Shown: positions 7,137 to 13,571 of the stretch, in pieces
Layout of the letters: each line of letters begins with the position of its first letter
Position numbering within the stretch: position 1 is the stretch's first letter
Source of the DNA: Pseudomonadota bacterium
GTDB taxonomy: Bacteria > Pseudomonadota > Gammaproteobacteria > Steroidobacterales > Steroidobacteraceae
Length of the DNA stretch: 13,571 nt
Direction of reading: 5' to 3'
Assembly: GCA_947454665.1 (NCBI GenBank)
Contig: CANGMU010000044.1
Location: 1-13,571 of the forward strand
The notes under the pieces: model-generated
Seen by the model: only the letters and a program-made list of their open reading frames with translations
The model's database searches: none
What the model was told of the DNA's origin: nothing
Program-made: the position numbers and the translations under genes

Positions 7137-7150
7137 CTCCGTCACCGGAG
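7137..7150 (-). promoter_or_regulatory. Small hairpin overlapping the tlpA ribosome-binding site
   Basis: In the transcript, CUCCG (7150-7146), loop GUGA (7145-7142) and CGGAG (7141-7137) form a 5-bp stem closed by a GNRA-type tetraloop. The right arm includes most of the GGAGG ribosome site of tlpA, so folding would lower initiation. The stem is short, so this may only be a modest effect or chance. Confidence 0.35.
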
Positions 7151-7164
7151 TATCGCCGCGCTTC

Positions 7165-7182
7165 CTGTCAAAGGGCTATCAC
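7165..7182 (+). promoter_or_regulatory. Candidate response-regulator box upstream of tlpA operon
   Basis: CTGTCAA-AGGG-CTATCAC consists of two 7-bp direct repeats separated by 4 bp, the geometry of PhoB/OmpR-class boxes. It matches 14 of 18 positions of the box at 9318-9335 upstream of the OmpR-type regulator gene. An extra half-site TTGTCAG lies at 7193-7199. The box sits 35-52 bases before the chosen tlpA start. The orientation relative to the downstream gene is opposite to that of the regulator-gene box. Confidence 0.55.
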
Positions 7183-7253
7183 ACGCAAGGCTTTGTCAGC
7201 GAACCAGACGATCGATGCGCAGCGCGTGGAGTACCCTGCATGCACGCGGAGTC

Positions 7254-8639
7254 CTAGGCCGCAGCCTCGTGAGTCTCGAAACGCAGCTGGACGCAACTGC
7301 CGCCACCGGCTTCCGGGTAGAGCAGCGACCGCGCGCCATGCAGGGCCGCGATCTCACGCACGATAGCAAGGCCCAGGCCACTGCCCTCGCCCTTCGCGTC
7401 ACTGCCGCGCTGGAAACGCTCGAATACCCGTTGCTGGTCCTCAGCCGGAACACCCGGACCAGTATCGCTGACGGCGATCGAGGGAGGGTCCTGGTCCACG
7501 GTGATCGTGACGGTGCCGCCAACGGGCGTGTACTGGATGGCGTTGTCCAGCAGGTTGCCGATAGCCTCCAGCAACAGATCAGGCTGGCCCCGAATCGTGA
7601 TTCGGGTATCGGCAGGCAGGTCGACCTGCAGCCGCAGTTCGATGTGCTTGGCCTGGGCCGCATCCAGATAGGCCTGGCCCGCATCCTGGGCGAGGGACAC
7701 GAGGTCCACGCTGCTCCAGTGGAGGTCAGACTTGATCTCCGGATCCAGCCGGCTCAGTGCGAGCAACTGGTTCACGAGCCGCGCCATGCGCTGCGTGGAC
7801 GCACCCAGGTCCGCAATCACTTCCCGCGTCGCGGCCAGGTCGGGTGCGCGCGCCGCACGCGCCAGCCCCAGCTGCAGGCCGGCCAGCGGCGTCCGCAACT
7901 GGTGCGCAGCCGTGGCCGCGAAGCTGCGTTCGCGTTCTAGCATCTGGCGCACGCGCGCGAGCAGGTCATTCAGTGCCAGCGCAAAGGGCAGCAGTTCGCG
8001 TGGCACGTCATGGGCCGGGATTTCTTCGAGCGAAGCATGCGAGCGTGCATTCCAGCGGTTGGCAATGTCCTGCAGCGGAGCGATCGTCCGGCGCAGCAGC
8101 ATGCCCAACATGACCGTGGCAGCGACCACGAGCACCGCGACCGGCGCCAGCGCGAACAGCAGGTCGCGTCGGGCCCGGTTGCGCTTTTCCATCGTCTCGG
8201 AGACACGCACGCTGGCCGTGGCGCCCTTCGGATCCCGCGCGAGCACTTCGGCGACCCGCACGGGACGACCTTCGAGGCGGGCATCGAAGGCACGGGCGCC
8301 GGACGCAAAATGCCTTTCACCCTCGCCGCGCGTATCGAAAGTCGAGGCGCCTGCCAGGCGATGGCCGTCCTGTTCCAGCTCGAATCGTGTGCTGTCGATC
8401 TCGTCGAAGGTCAACAGAGCGATGGACTGTTCGCTCAGGGACACGCTGGCGCGACCGGCATCGAACTGCACCTGTCGCGCGAGGGACTGCGCCGCATCCA
8501 TCAACCAGTGGTCGAAGGCGCGCTCCACGAGACGCTGCGCACCGAATGCACTGAGGATGGCGGTGACCACGACGAGACCGAGCACGGGCAACAGCAGGCG
8601 GACCTGCAATTCCCGCTGCAACCAACGGCGCGGCGCCAT
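7254..8639 (-). CDS. Two-component sensor histidine kinase (TctE/QseC-like)
   Basis: A 461-aa inner-membrane kinase with two transmembrane segments (about 15-37 and 160-183) around a periplasmic domain of about 120 residues, then a HAMP-like linker, HisKA and HATPase_c. The H-box is AATAAHQLRTPLAGLQL, with His246 as phospho-acceptor. The ATPase shows LLDNAIQYTP (N-box), DTGPGVP (G1), FERFQRG (F-box) and GEGSGLGLAIV (G2). The periplasmic part, with FDEIDSTRFELEQDGHRL and VRVAEVLARDPKGA, resembles the 2CSK_N sensor region of TctE-type kinases, several of which respond to carboxylates or cations. The ATG at 8639 overlaps the regulator stop by one base (TGATG); a GTG at 8642 is also possible. Its partner is the upstream OmpR-type regulator, and the likely target is the tlpA operon 123 bp downstream. 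Confidence 0.93.
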   Translation of the reverse strand: MAPRRWLQRELQVRLLLPVLGLVVVTAILSAFGAQRLVERAFDHWLMDAAQSLARQVQFDAGRASVSLSEQSIALLTFDEIDSTRFELEQDGHRLAGASTFDTRGEGERHFASGARAFDARLEGRPVRVAEVLARDPKGATASVRVSETMEKRNRARRDLLFALAPVAVLVVAATVMLGMLLRRTIAPLQDIANRWNARSHASLEEIPAHDVPRELLPFALALNDLLARVRQMLERERSFAATAAHQLRTPLAGLQLGLARAARAPDLAATREVIADLGASTQRMARLVNQLLALSRLDPEIKSDLHWSSVDLVSLAQDAGQAYLDAAQAKHIELRLQVDLPADTRITIRGQPDLLLEAIGNLLDNAIQYTPVGGTVTITVDQDPPSIAVSDTGPGVPAEDQQRVFERFQRGSDAKGEGSGLGLAIVREIAALHGARSLLYPEAGGGSCVQLRFETHEAAA

Positions 8640-9307
8640 CACTCCACCACCACGAGGCGGTAACCGAAGCCCCGAACCGTCTCGATGGCAACCGGCGTGC
8701 CGGCCAGCTTGCGCCGCAGGCGCGACACATAGAGTTCAGCCGCCGAATCACCGAGTTCGATGTTGCGTTCGGCCAGCGCCTCGATGATCGCGGGCTTCGA
8801 GACGACACGCGGACTGCGCGCGGCGAGCATTGCCAGGACTTCGACTTCACGTGGCAACAGGTCCAGGGGCACGCCATCAACGGCGGCGACACCCTCGGCC
8901 GGCCTGATCATGAGCGGACCGTGGTGCAACTGTCCGTCGTCGCTGCCCTGCGTTCGCCGATACAGGGCTTCGATGCGTGCATCGACTTCCTCGGCCGCAA
9001 AGGGTTTGACGAGGTAATCATCGGCGCCGCGCCGCAGGCCCTCCACCCGATCCACGACGCGGTCCCGCGCCGTGAGGACGAGTACGGGTAATTGGCGGTC
9101 ACGGCGCCGCAAGGTCTCGAGCCAACGCAGGCCATCACCATCCGGCAGCTGCCGGTCCAGCACGACGACGTCCGGTCGCAGTGCCGAGATGGCATCCGTG
9201 GCAGCGGCCAGCGTCTGGCAATGACGCACGCTCCAGCCACGCTGCTGCCAGTGAATGCAGAGCTCGCGACCAATCATGGCATCGTCTTCGACCAGCACGA
9301 CCTGCAT
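8639..9307 (-). CDS. OmpR-family response regulator
   Basis: A 222-aa protein. The receiver domain has the acidic pocket E7-D8-D9, phospho-acceptor Asp51 (VVVLDRQLPDGDG), Thr79 (LTARD) and Lys101 (YLVKPFAAEEVDARI). The C-terminal winged helix (about 125-220) ends in the trans_reg_C signature SAAELYVSRLRRKLAGTPVAIETVRGFGYRL. The start is well supported: GGGAG lies about 5 bases upstream of the ATG. It is co-transcribed with the kinase that follows. A tandem TGTCA box (9318-9335) directly upstream suggests autoregulation. Closest relatives by eye are TctD/QseB-type regulators. Confidence 0.95.
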   Translation of the reverse strand: MQVVLVEDDAMIGRELCIHWQQRGWSVRHCQTLAAATDAISALRPDVVVLDRQLPDGDGLRWLETLRRRDRQLPVLVLTARDRVVDRVEGLRRGADDYLVKPFAAEEVDARIEALYRRTQGSDDGQLHHGPLMIRPAEGVAAVDGVPLDLLPREVEVLAMLAARSPRVVSKPAIIEALAERNIELGDSAAELYVSRLRRKLAGTPVAIETVRGFGYRLVVVE

Positions 9308-9317
9308 GCGACTCCCG

Positions 9318-9335
9318 GTGACAACCCGCTGACAG
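9318..9335 (-). promoter_or_regulatory. Candidate autoregulatory box of the OmpR-type regulator
   Basis: On the minus strand this reads CTGTCAG-CGGG-TTGTCAC: two 7-bp direct repeats with a 4-bp spacer, as in the Pho box and similar OmpR-class operators. It lies 11-28 bases upstream of the regulator's start codon. The same pattern occurs upstream of tlpA (7165-7182). Its closeness to the ribosome site suggests either repression or a promoter just upstream. Confidence 0.55.
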
Positions 9336-9396
9336 TTTGGGCCAATCGCGTGTCCCTCTCAGCATAACAAGGGTGGATCGTGGCACTGCACACCGC

Positions 9397-9459
9397 GGCG
9401 AAAGCTGCGCCACGGCCGGCCTCGCGAAGGTCGCCGGCAAGCTCACCGCGAAGCCCTGA
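9397..9459 (+). pseudogene. Orphan 3' fragment of a GlcG/HbpS-type gene
   Basis: In frame, this stretch reads GESCATAGLAKVAGKLTAKP and then TGA, almost the same as the C-terminus of the intact protein at 3673-4215 (DEACATAGLAKVAGKLTAKK, TAG). Upstream codons (about 9367-9396) do not resemble the family and there is no start or ribosome site, so it is a remnant and not a gene. Identity at the DNA level, including third codon positions, argues for a recent copy of the neighbouring gene's end and against an old paralogue. The rest of the 9308-9511 gap holds the regulator-gene leader on one side and a GC-rich stem-loop on the other. Confidence 0.75.
9405..9453 (+). repeat. 49-bp direct repeat, right copy (orphan)
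   Basis: Identical to 4161-4209, in the same orientation. It sits in the noncoding gap upstream of the OmpR-type regulator gene. See the pseudogene entry for its coding meaning. Confidence 0.95.
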
Positions 9460-9485
9460 AGCGGCGCTTTCAACTCCTCCGAAGG

Positions 9486-9512
9486 GCGACCGGTCCGGCA
9501 GGACCGGTCCGC
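9486..9512. terminator. GC-rich stem-loop after the J-domain gene
   Basis: GACCGGTCC (9488-9496), loop GGCA, GGACCGGTC (9501-9509) is a perfect 9-bp stem, extended by two pairs around a bulged C. It begins at the stop codon of the J-domain gene. There is no T-run on either strand, so it is either a weak or Rho-assisted terminator, an mRNA-stabilising hairpin, or a REP-like repeat unit. Confidence 0.45.
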
Positions 9513-9841
9513 TACATGCCGACGCGCCGCAGGGCCACGCCTTCTTCATAGGCGGCGTTGAGCTGCTTGGTCTTCTCTTCCGCGACGTGCTGGATCTCGG
9601 CTCCGAGCTGGGCAACCTTGTCCGGATGGTATTGGGAGACCAGCGAGCGATAGGCCTTGGTGATCTCGGGAATGCTCGCGCGCGGGCTCACGTCGAGCAC
9701 CTCATGCCACAGCTGGCCTCGGGTCGAAGGCTGGACGGGAGCCGGCCTTTTCGCGGCGCCACCGCCGGGCCAGAACTTCCAGACCAGCACATAGCCCAGC
9801 ACGGCCAGCCCGCCGATGATCAGCATGTCCTTCAACGCCAT
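9512..9841 (-). CDS. Membrane-anchored J-domain (DnaJ-like) protein
   Basis: A 109-aa protein with one N-terminal membrane segment (about residues 6-24, MLIIGGLAVLGYVLVWKFW), a Pro/Ala linker, and a C-terminal J-domain (about 43-105). The HPD motif is at 72-74 (SQYHPDKVAQLG), preceded by helix II (EITKAYRSLV) and followed by helix III (EKTKQLNAAYEEGV). J-domains stimulate Hsp70 ATPase activity; the membrane anchor would place the J-domain on the cytosolic face if the N-terminus is out. There is no G/F, zinc-finger or substrate-binding region, so the client is probably supplied by a partner. The start has GAGGAG upstream, within the end of the preceding membrane-protein gene, which it overlaps by 10 nt. 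It is the last gene of the DUF2167 unit. Confidence 0.9.
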   Translation of the reverse strand: MALKDMLIIGGLAVLGYVLVWKFWPGGGAAKRPAPVQPSTRGQLWHEVLDVSPRASIPEITKAYRSLVSQYHPDKVAQLGAEIQHVAEEKTKQLNAAYEEGVALRRVGM

Positions 9842-10551
9842 GACTCCTCGTCCTCGAGCAAAGCCAGGGCCTGCGCCGTGTCGGGTGGAACAGGCTCGTC
9901 AGTTGGCAGGTCCGCAACGAGTATCCCGCGGCAGCCCTCGCGAAACGCATTCCTGACAGCGATATCCGGAACCTGACGCATGAACTGGACGGCATCGCCG
10001 AGCGAGGCCTGCAGCGTGAGCTTGCGCACGAGGTTCACGCCGAAAGGCGGACAGAGCAGGCCATCGAACGCAAAGCCAAGCGCCTTGCGCAGAGACAGCC
10101 CAAGCCTTGCGCGCCAGCAGACCAGCAACACGCCAGCCACCAGAGTAATGCCATAGGCCAGCGCGAACACACCGAGCAAGGCCAGACCGGCACCGAGTGC
10201 CAGAGATACCAGGGGCAATGCGATCAGGATGGTCGTGCCCAACAGCAGGCACAGCACGCGATGCACGCAGAGCGCCATGATCATCGGCTGCGGATCCTGG
10301 ACCGCGCCACGTGGCGCCAACAACGACGCCGCGTCGAGCGCCACGCGGAACGTCGGCGCCTGGGGCTGCAGTGGATCAAGCAAGAAAAGCCGGCGACCGC
10401 CCACGACCCAATGCCCGGCTTGCCGAACGCGCCAGCCGCCGACACCCGCCACCAGCAGCAGTTCGTTGCCGTACAGCGGCAACAGGCAGTCGTACAGATA
10501 GAACGCCAGCGCGCCGACGGGCAGCAGGATCTCGAAAGGCAGTGCGATCAA
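9832..10551 (-). CDS. Unrecognised multi-pass membrane protein
   Basis: About 239 aa if translation starts at the TTG (10551) that overlaps the DUF2167 stop as TTGA; a GTG at 10584 would give 250 aa but lacks a ribosome site. One hydrophobic segment lies near the N-terminus (PFEILLPVGALAFYLYDCLL). A soluble stretch follows (about 30-90), then two or three membrane helices (about 97-145, rich in Leu/Ala/Gly), and then a cytosolic tail with FDGLLCPPFGVNLVRKLTLQ and an acidic end. I recognise no family. The order DUF2167, this protein, J-domain protein, with overlapping ends, suggests that they work together, perhaps with this protein as the membrane partner of the J-domain. That is inference only. 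Confidence 0.7.
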   Translation of the reverse strand: MIALPFEILLPVGALAFYLYDCLLPLYGNELLLVAGVGGWRVRQAGHWVVGGRRLFLLDPLQPQAPTFRVALDAASLLAPRGAVQDPQPMIMALCVHRVLCLLLGTTILIALPLVSLALGAGLALLGVFALAYGITLVAGVLLVCWRARLGLSLRKALGFAFDGLLCPPFGVNLVRKLTLQASLGDAVQFMRQVPDIAVRNAFREGCRGILVADLPTDEPVPPDTAQALALLEDEESWR

Positions 10552-11408
10552 GCCGACTTCTTGGCGAAGCGCGACTTGATCCACGCGCCGACGCCCACGA
10601 CACCGGCAGCGACGAACTTCCAGGCTGCACCCAGGAAGCCCGCGAGCACAGCCCAGAAGCCCTTCTTGGTCGCCACCGCCGCGGCACCACCCAGCACGAG
10701 GGCCGCCAGGCCATATTCAGCCACCTTGTCGCCCGGGCGCCATTCCGCATAGGTCTCGCCCGAGTTGAACTGATAGCCCTGCAACACGCTGTTCAGCGCT
10801 GCTTCCGCACTCGCGAGTCCCGTCGGCGCAACGACCAGCACGACGGAGGTGTGGCCGCGACGGCCCAACACCTTGGTCGAGAAGTTCACGCTGCGCGAGC
10901 CTTCGGACTCCAGCAGGCTCGCCCATTCCAGTCGCTTGGTCATGGCGTTGTATTTCGGTGGCGCCGCCCAGTCGATGACATGCAAGGCAGGCCAGCCACG
11001 CCGCTTGCGCTCTTCATTGGCGGCCTCTGTGTTTTCCTTGAACGTCTTGAGCAGGGCGGCCGCGTCGATCTGCTCATCGTCCTTCACATAGCCGGCGTCT
11101 TCGAATTCGAAATAAGCCGACCATTCGAGGTTCTTCGGCGCCAGCAACACTTCGTTGCCACTGCCGAAGTTCTGGTTCAACTCCAGGAACTTCTTCGTGT
11201 CCGCCGTTCCGAGGAAGACGAACCCCTCGGGCACGACCAGTTTCGAGTTGCCGGCGACGTCGACGCTGGTCGGGCCATTGACCCAACCCAGGGAGCGCAA
11301 CTGCTGGAAGTAGGCCTGTTCCTCAGCCGACGGTGCGGCCTCGCCCGCGACCAGGGCAACAGGAAGGCACAAGCAGAAGATCGCGATGAGGGATTTCAAG
11401 GCCGGCAT
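10548..11408 (-). CDS. DUF2167 family membrane protein
   Basis: A 286-aa protein when started at the ATG at 11408, which has GGAG six bases upstream and gives a clean signal peptide (MPALKSLIAIFCLCLPVALVAGEA). ATG 11420 is an alternative, but it lacks a ribosome site. The body contains the DUF2167 signatures: GWVNGPTSVDVAGNSKLVVP, GFVFLGTADTKKFLELNQN, the segment from YVKDDEQIDAAALLKTFKEN, WPALHVIDWAAPPKYNAMTK, RLEWASLLES, and VNFSTKVLGRRGHTSVVLV. The C-terminus has two hydrophobic stretches (YGLAALVLGGAAAVA and GFWAVLAGFLGAAWKFVAAG) and a basic tail. The family is described mainly as membrane proteins of unknown function. It begins the three-gene unit with the unrecognised membrane protein and the J-domain protein; 49 bp separate it from the alanine-rich gene upstream. 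Confidence 0.88.
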   Translation of the reverse strand: MPALKSLIAIFCLCLPVALVAGEAAPSAEEQAYFQQLRSLGWVNGPTSVDVAGNSKLVVPEGFVFLGTADTKKFLELNQNFGSGNEVLLAPKNLEWSAYFEFEDAGYVKDDEQIDAAALLKTFKENTEAANEERKRRGWPALHVIDWAAPPKYNAMTKRLEWASLLESEGSRSVNFSTKVLGRRGHTSVVLVVAPTGLASAEAALNSVLQGYQFNSGETYAEWRPGDKVAEYGLAALVLGGAAAVATKKGFWAVLAGFLGAAWKFVAAGVVGVGAWIKSRFAKKSA

Positions 11409-11457
11409 GCAACGCTCCATTACGATGCCGGTGCCGACCCATCCCCGGGCGGACGGT

Positions 11458-11958
11458 TCAACGGCCGGGCTGTTTCTCGATTGCCAGGCTCGCCAGCACG
11501 GCGGCCTTGCGCGACAAGGATACCGCTTCAGCAGCCGCATTCGCGGCCGCAGACGCAGCCTGGGAAGCCTGCGAGGCTGCCTGGACAGAAATCTCCTCGG
11601 CCTGTTGCGCCACGGCGGCGGCGCAGACTGCCGAAGATTCCGCTGCCGACGCCGCGGACTGCGACGCGGACTCTGCCGCTGCCCAGGCCGCATCGGCCGC
11701 ATCACGGACGATGCTCTGCAGCGACTGGTTGGCCGCGTCCTTCACCGCCTCATAAGCCTTGTTCGTCGCTTCCAGCGCATGCTTGGCTGACGCGGCTGCC
11801 CGCAGGGCCGCGGTCTTTGCGTTGGTCGTCAGTCCCTTCAGAGTAGCCAGCGACTGCGTATAGCGCTCATTGACGACCAGGTAGTGCACTCGGAAGTCCG
11901 CGAAGTCTCGCTGCAGTGCCTCAAGCGATTCCGCGAGTGCTTTCGTGTCAGTTTCCAT
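11458..11958 (-). CDS. Alanine-rich, helical low-complexity protein
   Basis: A 166-aa protein starting at the ATG at 11958, with AAGGA about 7 bases upstream. The first 55 residues look like an ordinary coiled-coil head (METDTKALAESLEALQRDFA, then VHYLVVNERYTQSLATLKG). From about residue 55 the sequence is strongly Ala/Ser-biased with spaced Gln, Glu and Lys (for example AESASQSAASAAESS and QAASQASQAASAAANAAAEA), which predicts a long amphipathic helix or coiled coil. No signal peptide or membrane segment is visible. I do not recognise a family; phasin-like, LEA-like or scaffold roles are possible. It starts 10 bases after the stop of the hybrid kinase gene, so the two are probably co-expressed. 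Long open frames on the opposite strand here reflect the Ala/Gly codon bias. Confidence 0.75.
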   Translation of the reverse strand: METDTKALAESLEALQRDFADFRVHYLVVNERYTQSLATLKGLTTNAKTAALRAAASAKHALEATNKAYEAVKDAANQSLQSIVRDAADAAWAAAESASQSAASAAESSAVCAAAVAQQAEEISVQAASQASQAASAAANAAAEAVSLSRKAAVLASLAIEKQPGR

Positions 11959-11968
11959 TACCAATCCT

Positions 11969-13513
11969 TCATTGATGTATCGACTCCACGACGCGCTGCA
12001 TGGCATCGCAGAATGCATCGACAGTATCCGCCTTGAAGATGACATCGCGCACGCCGATCGCAGCCGCTTCGGCGCGCAAGCTGTCATCGACATAGCCCGT
12101 GGTGATGACAACGGACAGGTCAGCGCGGATCGCCCGCACTTCACGTGCGACGTCCAGGCCTGATGTCATCGGCATATTGTAGTCCGTCAGCACCAGATCG
12201 AAGCCTGCAGGGGCTGCACGCAGGACTTCCAGAGCCTGCACGGGGTCGGTGCAGGCCGTGACGCGATACCCACGCCGCTCGAGGATCCTCGGCACGAGCG
12301 ACACCAAGGCCTCTTCATCATCGATGTACAGCACGCGCATGCCGGCGACCGGGACCGGCGGAGCGGCCGCGCTTGCGACAGGCACGACGGAGGGCGCTGC
12401 CGAAGCGGGTGCCAGGGCCGGGAATAGCAGCGTGAACGTGGTGCCCTGCCCGGGGCTGCTTTGGACATCAATCAGTCCATGGTGTGACTGCACGATGCCA
12501 TGGACCACGGAGAGACCCAATCCGGTGCCCTCACCCAGCGAGCGGGTCGTGAAGAAGGGATCGAAGATCCGCGACAAGACCGCCGAATCCATGCCACTGC
12601 CCGTGTCACGCACCTCGATCGCCACGACCCCTTCCGGGTGCAGGCGGAGATACCCCCGTTGCCGCGCCGGCAGCGGTGCGCCCACCGCTGGCGCCCGCAG
12701 CGCCGACAGTCGGATACACAGGCTGCCGCCGCCGGTCGGCATGGCCTGCAGGGCATTGGTCGCAAGGTTGATGATGACCTGCGTGATCTGGCTGCTGACA
12801 CCCGCGATCGGCGGCAGGTCCGGCTCGCACTCCATATCCAAACTGAGTCGGGCTGGCAGGGTCGCGCGCAGCAGGCGCACGCATTCTGCGATCACCAACT
12901 CCACTTGCAGGGGATGCAGGTCGGCCTCTTCCTTGCGGGCGAAAGACAGGATCTGCTGCACGAGGTCGCGACCGCGGATGCCGGCCTGGATGATCGCCGT
13001 CACGCTATCAAAGACGTGCGGGTTGCCAACAGAATCCTGCCTGGCCAATTCGGCGTTGCCCAGGATCGTGGCCAGGATGTTGTTGAAGTCGTGGGCGACG
13101 CCGGCGGCCAGCGTCCCGATCGCCTCGAGCTTGTTCGCCTGCCGCAGCTGCGCCTCCCGCTCCAGACGCGCCCGGTCGTCGCCGGCCAGCAGGAGATAAC
13201 CGATCAAGTCGCCCTGCGGATCGGTCAGCGCACTCACCGACAGCGTGACCGGCAGCCGCAGGCCATCCCCCCGGACCAGCACAATATCGAAGGCCTGTTC
13301 GACAGAGCGGGTGCGTGCGGTCAATTCAGGGACATCGCAGAGTTCCGAGAACCGGCGCCGCCCGATGACATTCACTGCGGCGTACTTCAGCAGGCGCTCG
13401 GCGCCCACATTGAACACACGGATCAGGCCGTCGACGTCCGTCGCGATACAGGGAAACACAGCACTACGGAGGATGGCGGCGTGGATCGCCGTATCAGTGG
13501 GAGTTGTATTCAT
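11969..13513 (-). CDS. Hybrid histidine kinase, PAS-HisKA-HATPase_c-REC
   Basis: A 514-aa soluble protein. The start is the ATG at 13513, with GGGAG four bases upstream; a longer frame to 13561 lacks support. An N-terminal PAS domain (about 13-115, CIATDVDGLIRVFNVGAERL to GYLLLAGDD) precedes an NtrB-like H-box LAAGVAHDFNNILA with His141. The ATPase shows NLATNALQAM, VRDTGSGMD, FDPFFTTRS and GEGTGLGLSVV. A Pro/Ala-rich linker (367-390) leads to a receiver with acidic DDE (398-400), phospho-acceptor Asp444 (VLTDYNMPMTSG), Thr471 and Lys494, the last followed by Ala instead of the usual Pro (IFKADT). There is no membrane segment, so the signal is cytosolic. There is no DNA-binding output; phosphate probably goes to an unseen regulator or is drained by its own receiver. 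It heads the run leading to the alanine-rich and DUF2167 genes. Confidence 0.93.
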   Translation of the reverse strand: MNTTPTDTAIHAAILRSAVFPCIATDVDGLIRVFNVGAERLLKYAAVNVIGRRRFSELCDVPELTARTRSVEQAFDIVLVRGDGLRLPVTLSVSALTDPQGDLIGYLLLAGDDRARLEREAQLRQANKLEAIGTLAAGVAHDFNNILATILGNAELARQDSVGNPHVFDSVTAIIQAGIRGRDLVQQILSFARKEEADLHPLQVELVIAECVRLLRATLPARLSLDMECEPDLPPIAGVSSQITQVIINLATNALQAMPTGGGSLCIRLSALRAPAVGAPLPARQRGYLRLHPEGVVAIEVRDTGSGMDSAVLSRIFDPFFTTRSLGEGTGLGLSVVHGIVQSHHGLIDVQSSPGQGTTFTLLFPALAPASAAPSVVPVASAAAPPVPVAGMRVLYIDDEEALVSLVPRILERRGYRVTACTDPVQALEVLRAAPAGFDLVLTDYNMPMTSGLDVAREVRAIRADLSVVITTGYVDDSLRAEAAAIGVRDVIFKADTVDAFCDAMQRVVESIHQ

Positions 13514-13571
13514 GTGTCTCCCAAGTGGCAAGGAACCGACAATCGAAGGGCCGATTAACACCCTACGCCGA

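Noticed and set aside
9380..9976. 198-aa plus-strand frame covering the orphan repeat
   Set aside because: It is in a different frame from the glcG-like fragment and runs antisense to the J-domain gene; the repeat does not encode family sequence in this frame.
12500..13558. 352-aa open frame on the plus strand opposite the PAS hybrid kinase
   Set aside because: It is a shadow of a gene with clear kinase and receiver motifs; no ribosome site and no recognisable domain.

Overview
This is a GC-rich chromosomal window from a Gram-negative bacterium. Codon use, dense minus-strand operons with 1-10 nt overlaps, a lipoprotein, an outer-membrane barrel family (DUF3570), RmuC and a TctE/QseC-like sensor all fit Pseudomonadota, most likely a gammaproteobacterium of the Xanthomonadales/Nevskiales type. 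That placement is inference; no rRNA or marker gene is present. I see no tRNA, rRNA, CRISPR array, transposase or integrase.

Layout. Bases 1-1140 (+) are the 3' part of a hybrid histidine kinase whose sensor half lies outside the window. Bases 3528-1160 (-) hold a two-gene unit, a class II Fic-type AMP transferase followed by rmuC, overlapping by 4 nt. Upstream of fic is an AT-rich 11-bp dyad. Divergent from fic is an exported GlcG/HbpS-type protein (3673-4215, +).

Bases 9307-4219 (-) form the most interesting block: an OmpR-type regulator and sensor kinase, then tlpA-like thioredoxin, DUF4266 lipoprotein, DUF3570 outer-membrane protein and ApbE FMN transferase. The last four genes are tightly packed. 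Three signals tie the block together. (a) The DUF3570 protein carries D84-x-x-S-G-G-S90, very close to the motif that ApbE enzymes flavinylate, so a covalently flavinylated envelope redox protein is a plausible product. (b) A PhoB-like box of two TGTCA half-sites 11 bp apart lies upstream of the regulator gene, and a 14/18 match lies upstream of tlpA. This suggests that the two-component system controls itself and the redox operon. (c) The block is bracketed by a perfect 49-bp direct repeat, the 3' end of the glcG-like gene. The left copy is in the intact gene and the right copy is an orphan fragment, so the block looks like an insertion or rearrangement unit.

Bases 13513-9512 (-) form a second same-strand run: a PAS-HisKA-HATPase-REC hybrid kinase, an alanine-rich helical protein, a DUF2167 membrane protein, an unrecognised membrane protein, and a membrane-anchored J-domain protein. 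The last three overlap and probably form one envelope-related unit. A GC-rich stem-loop lies just after it.
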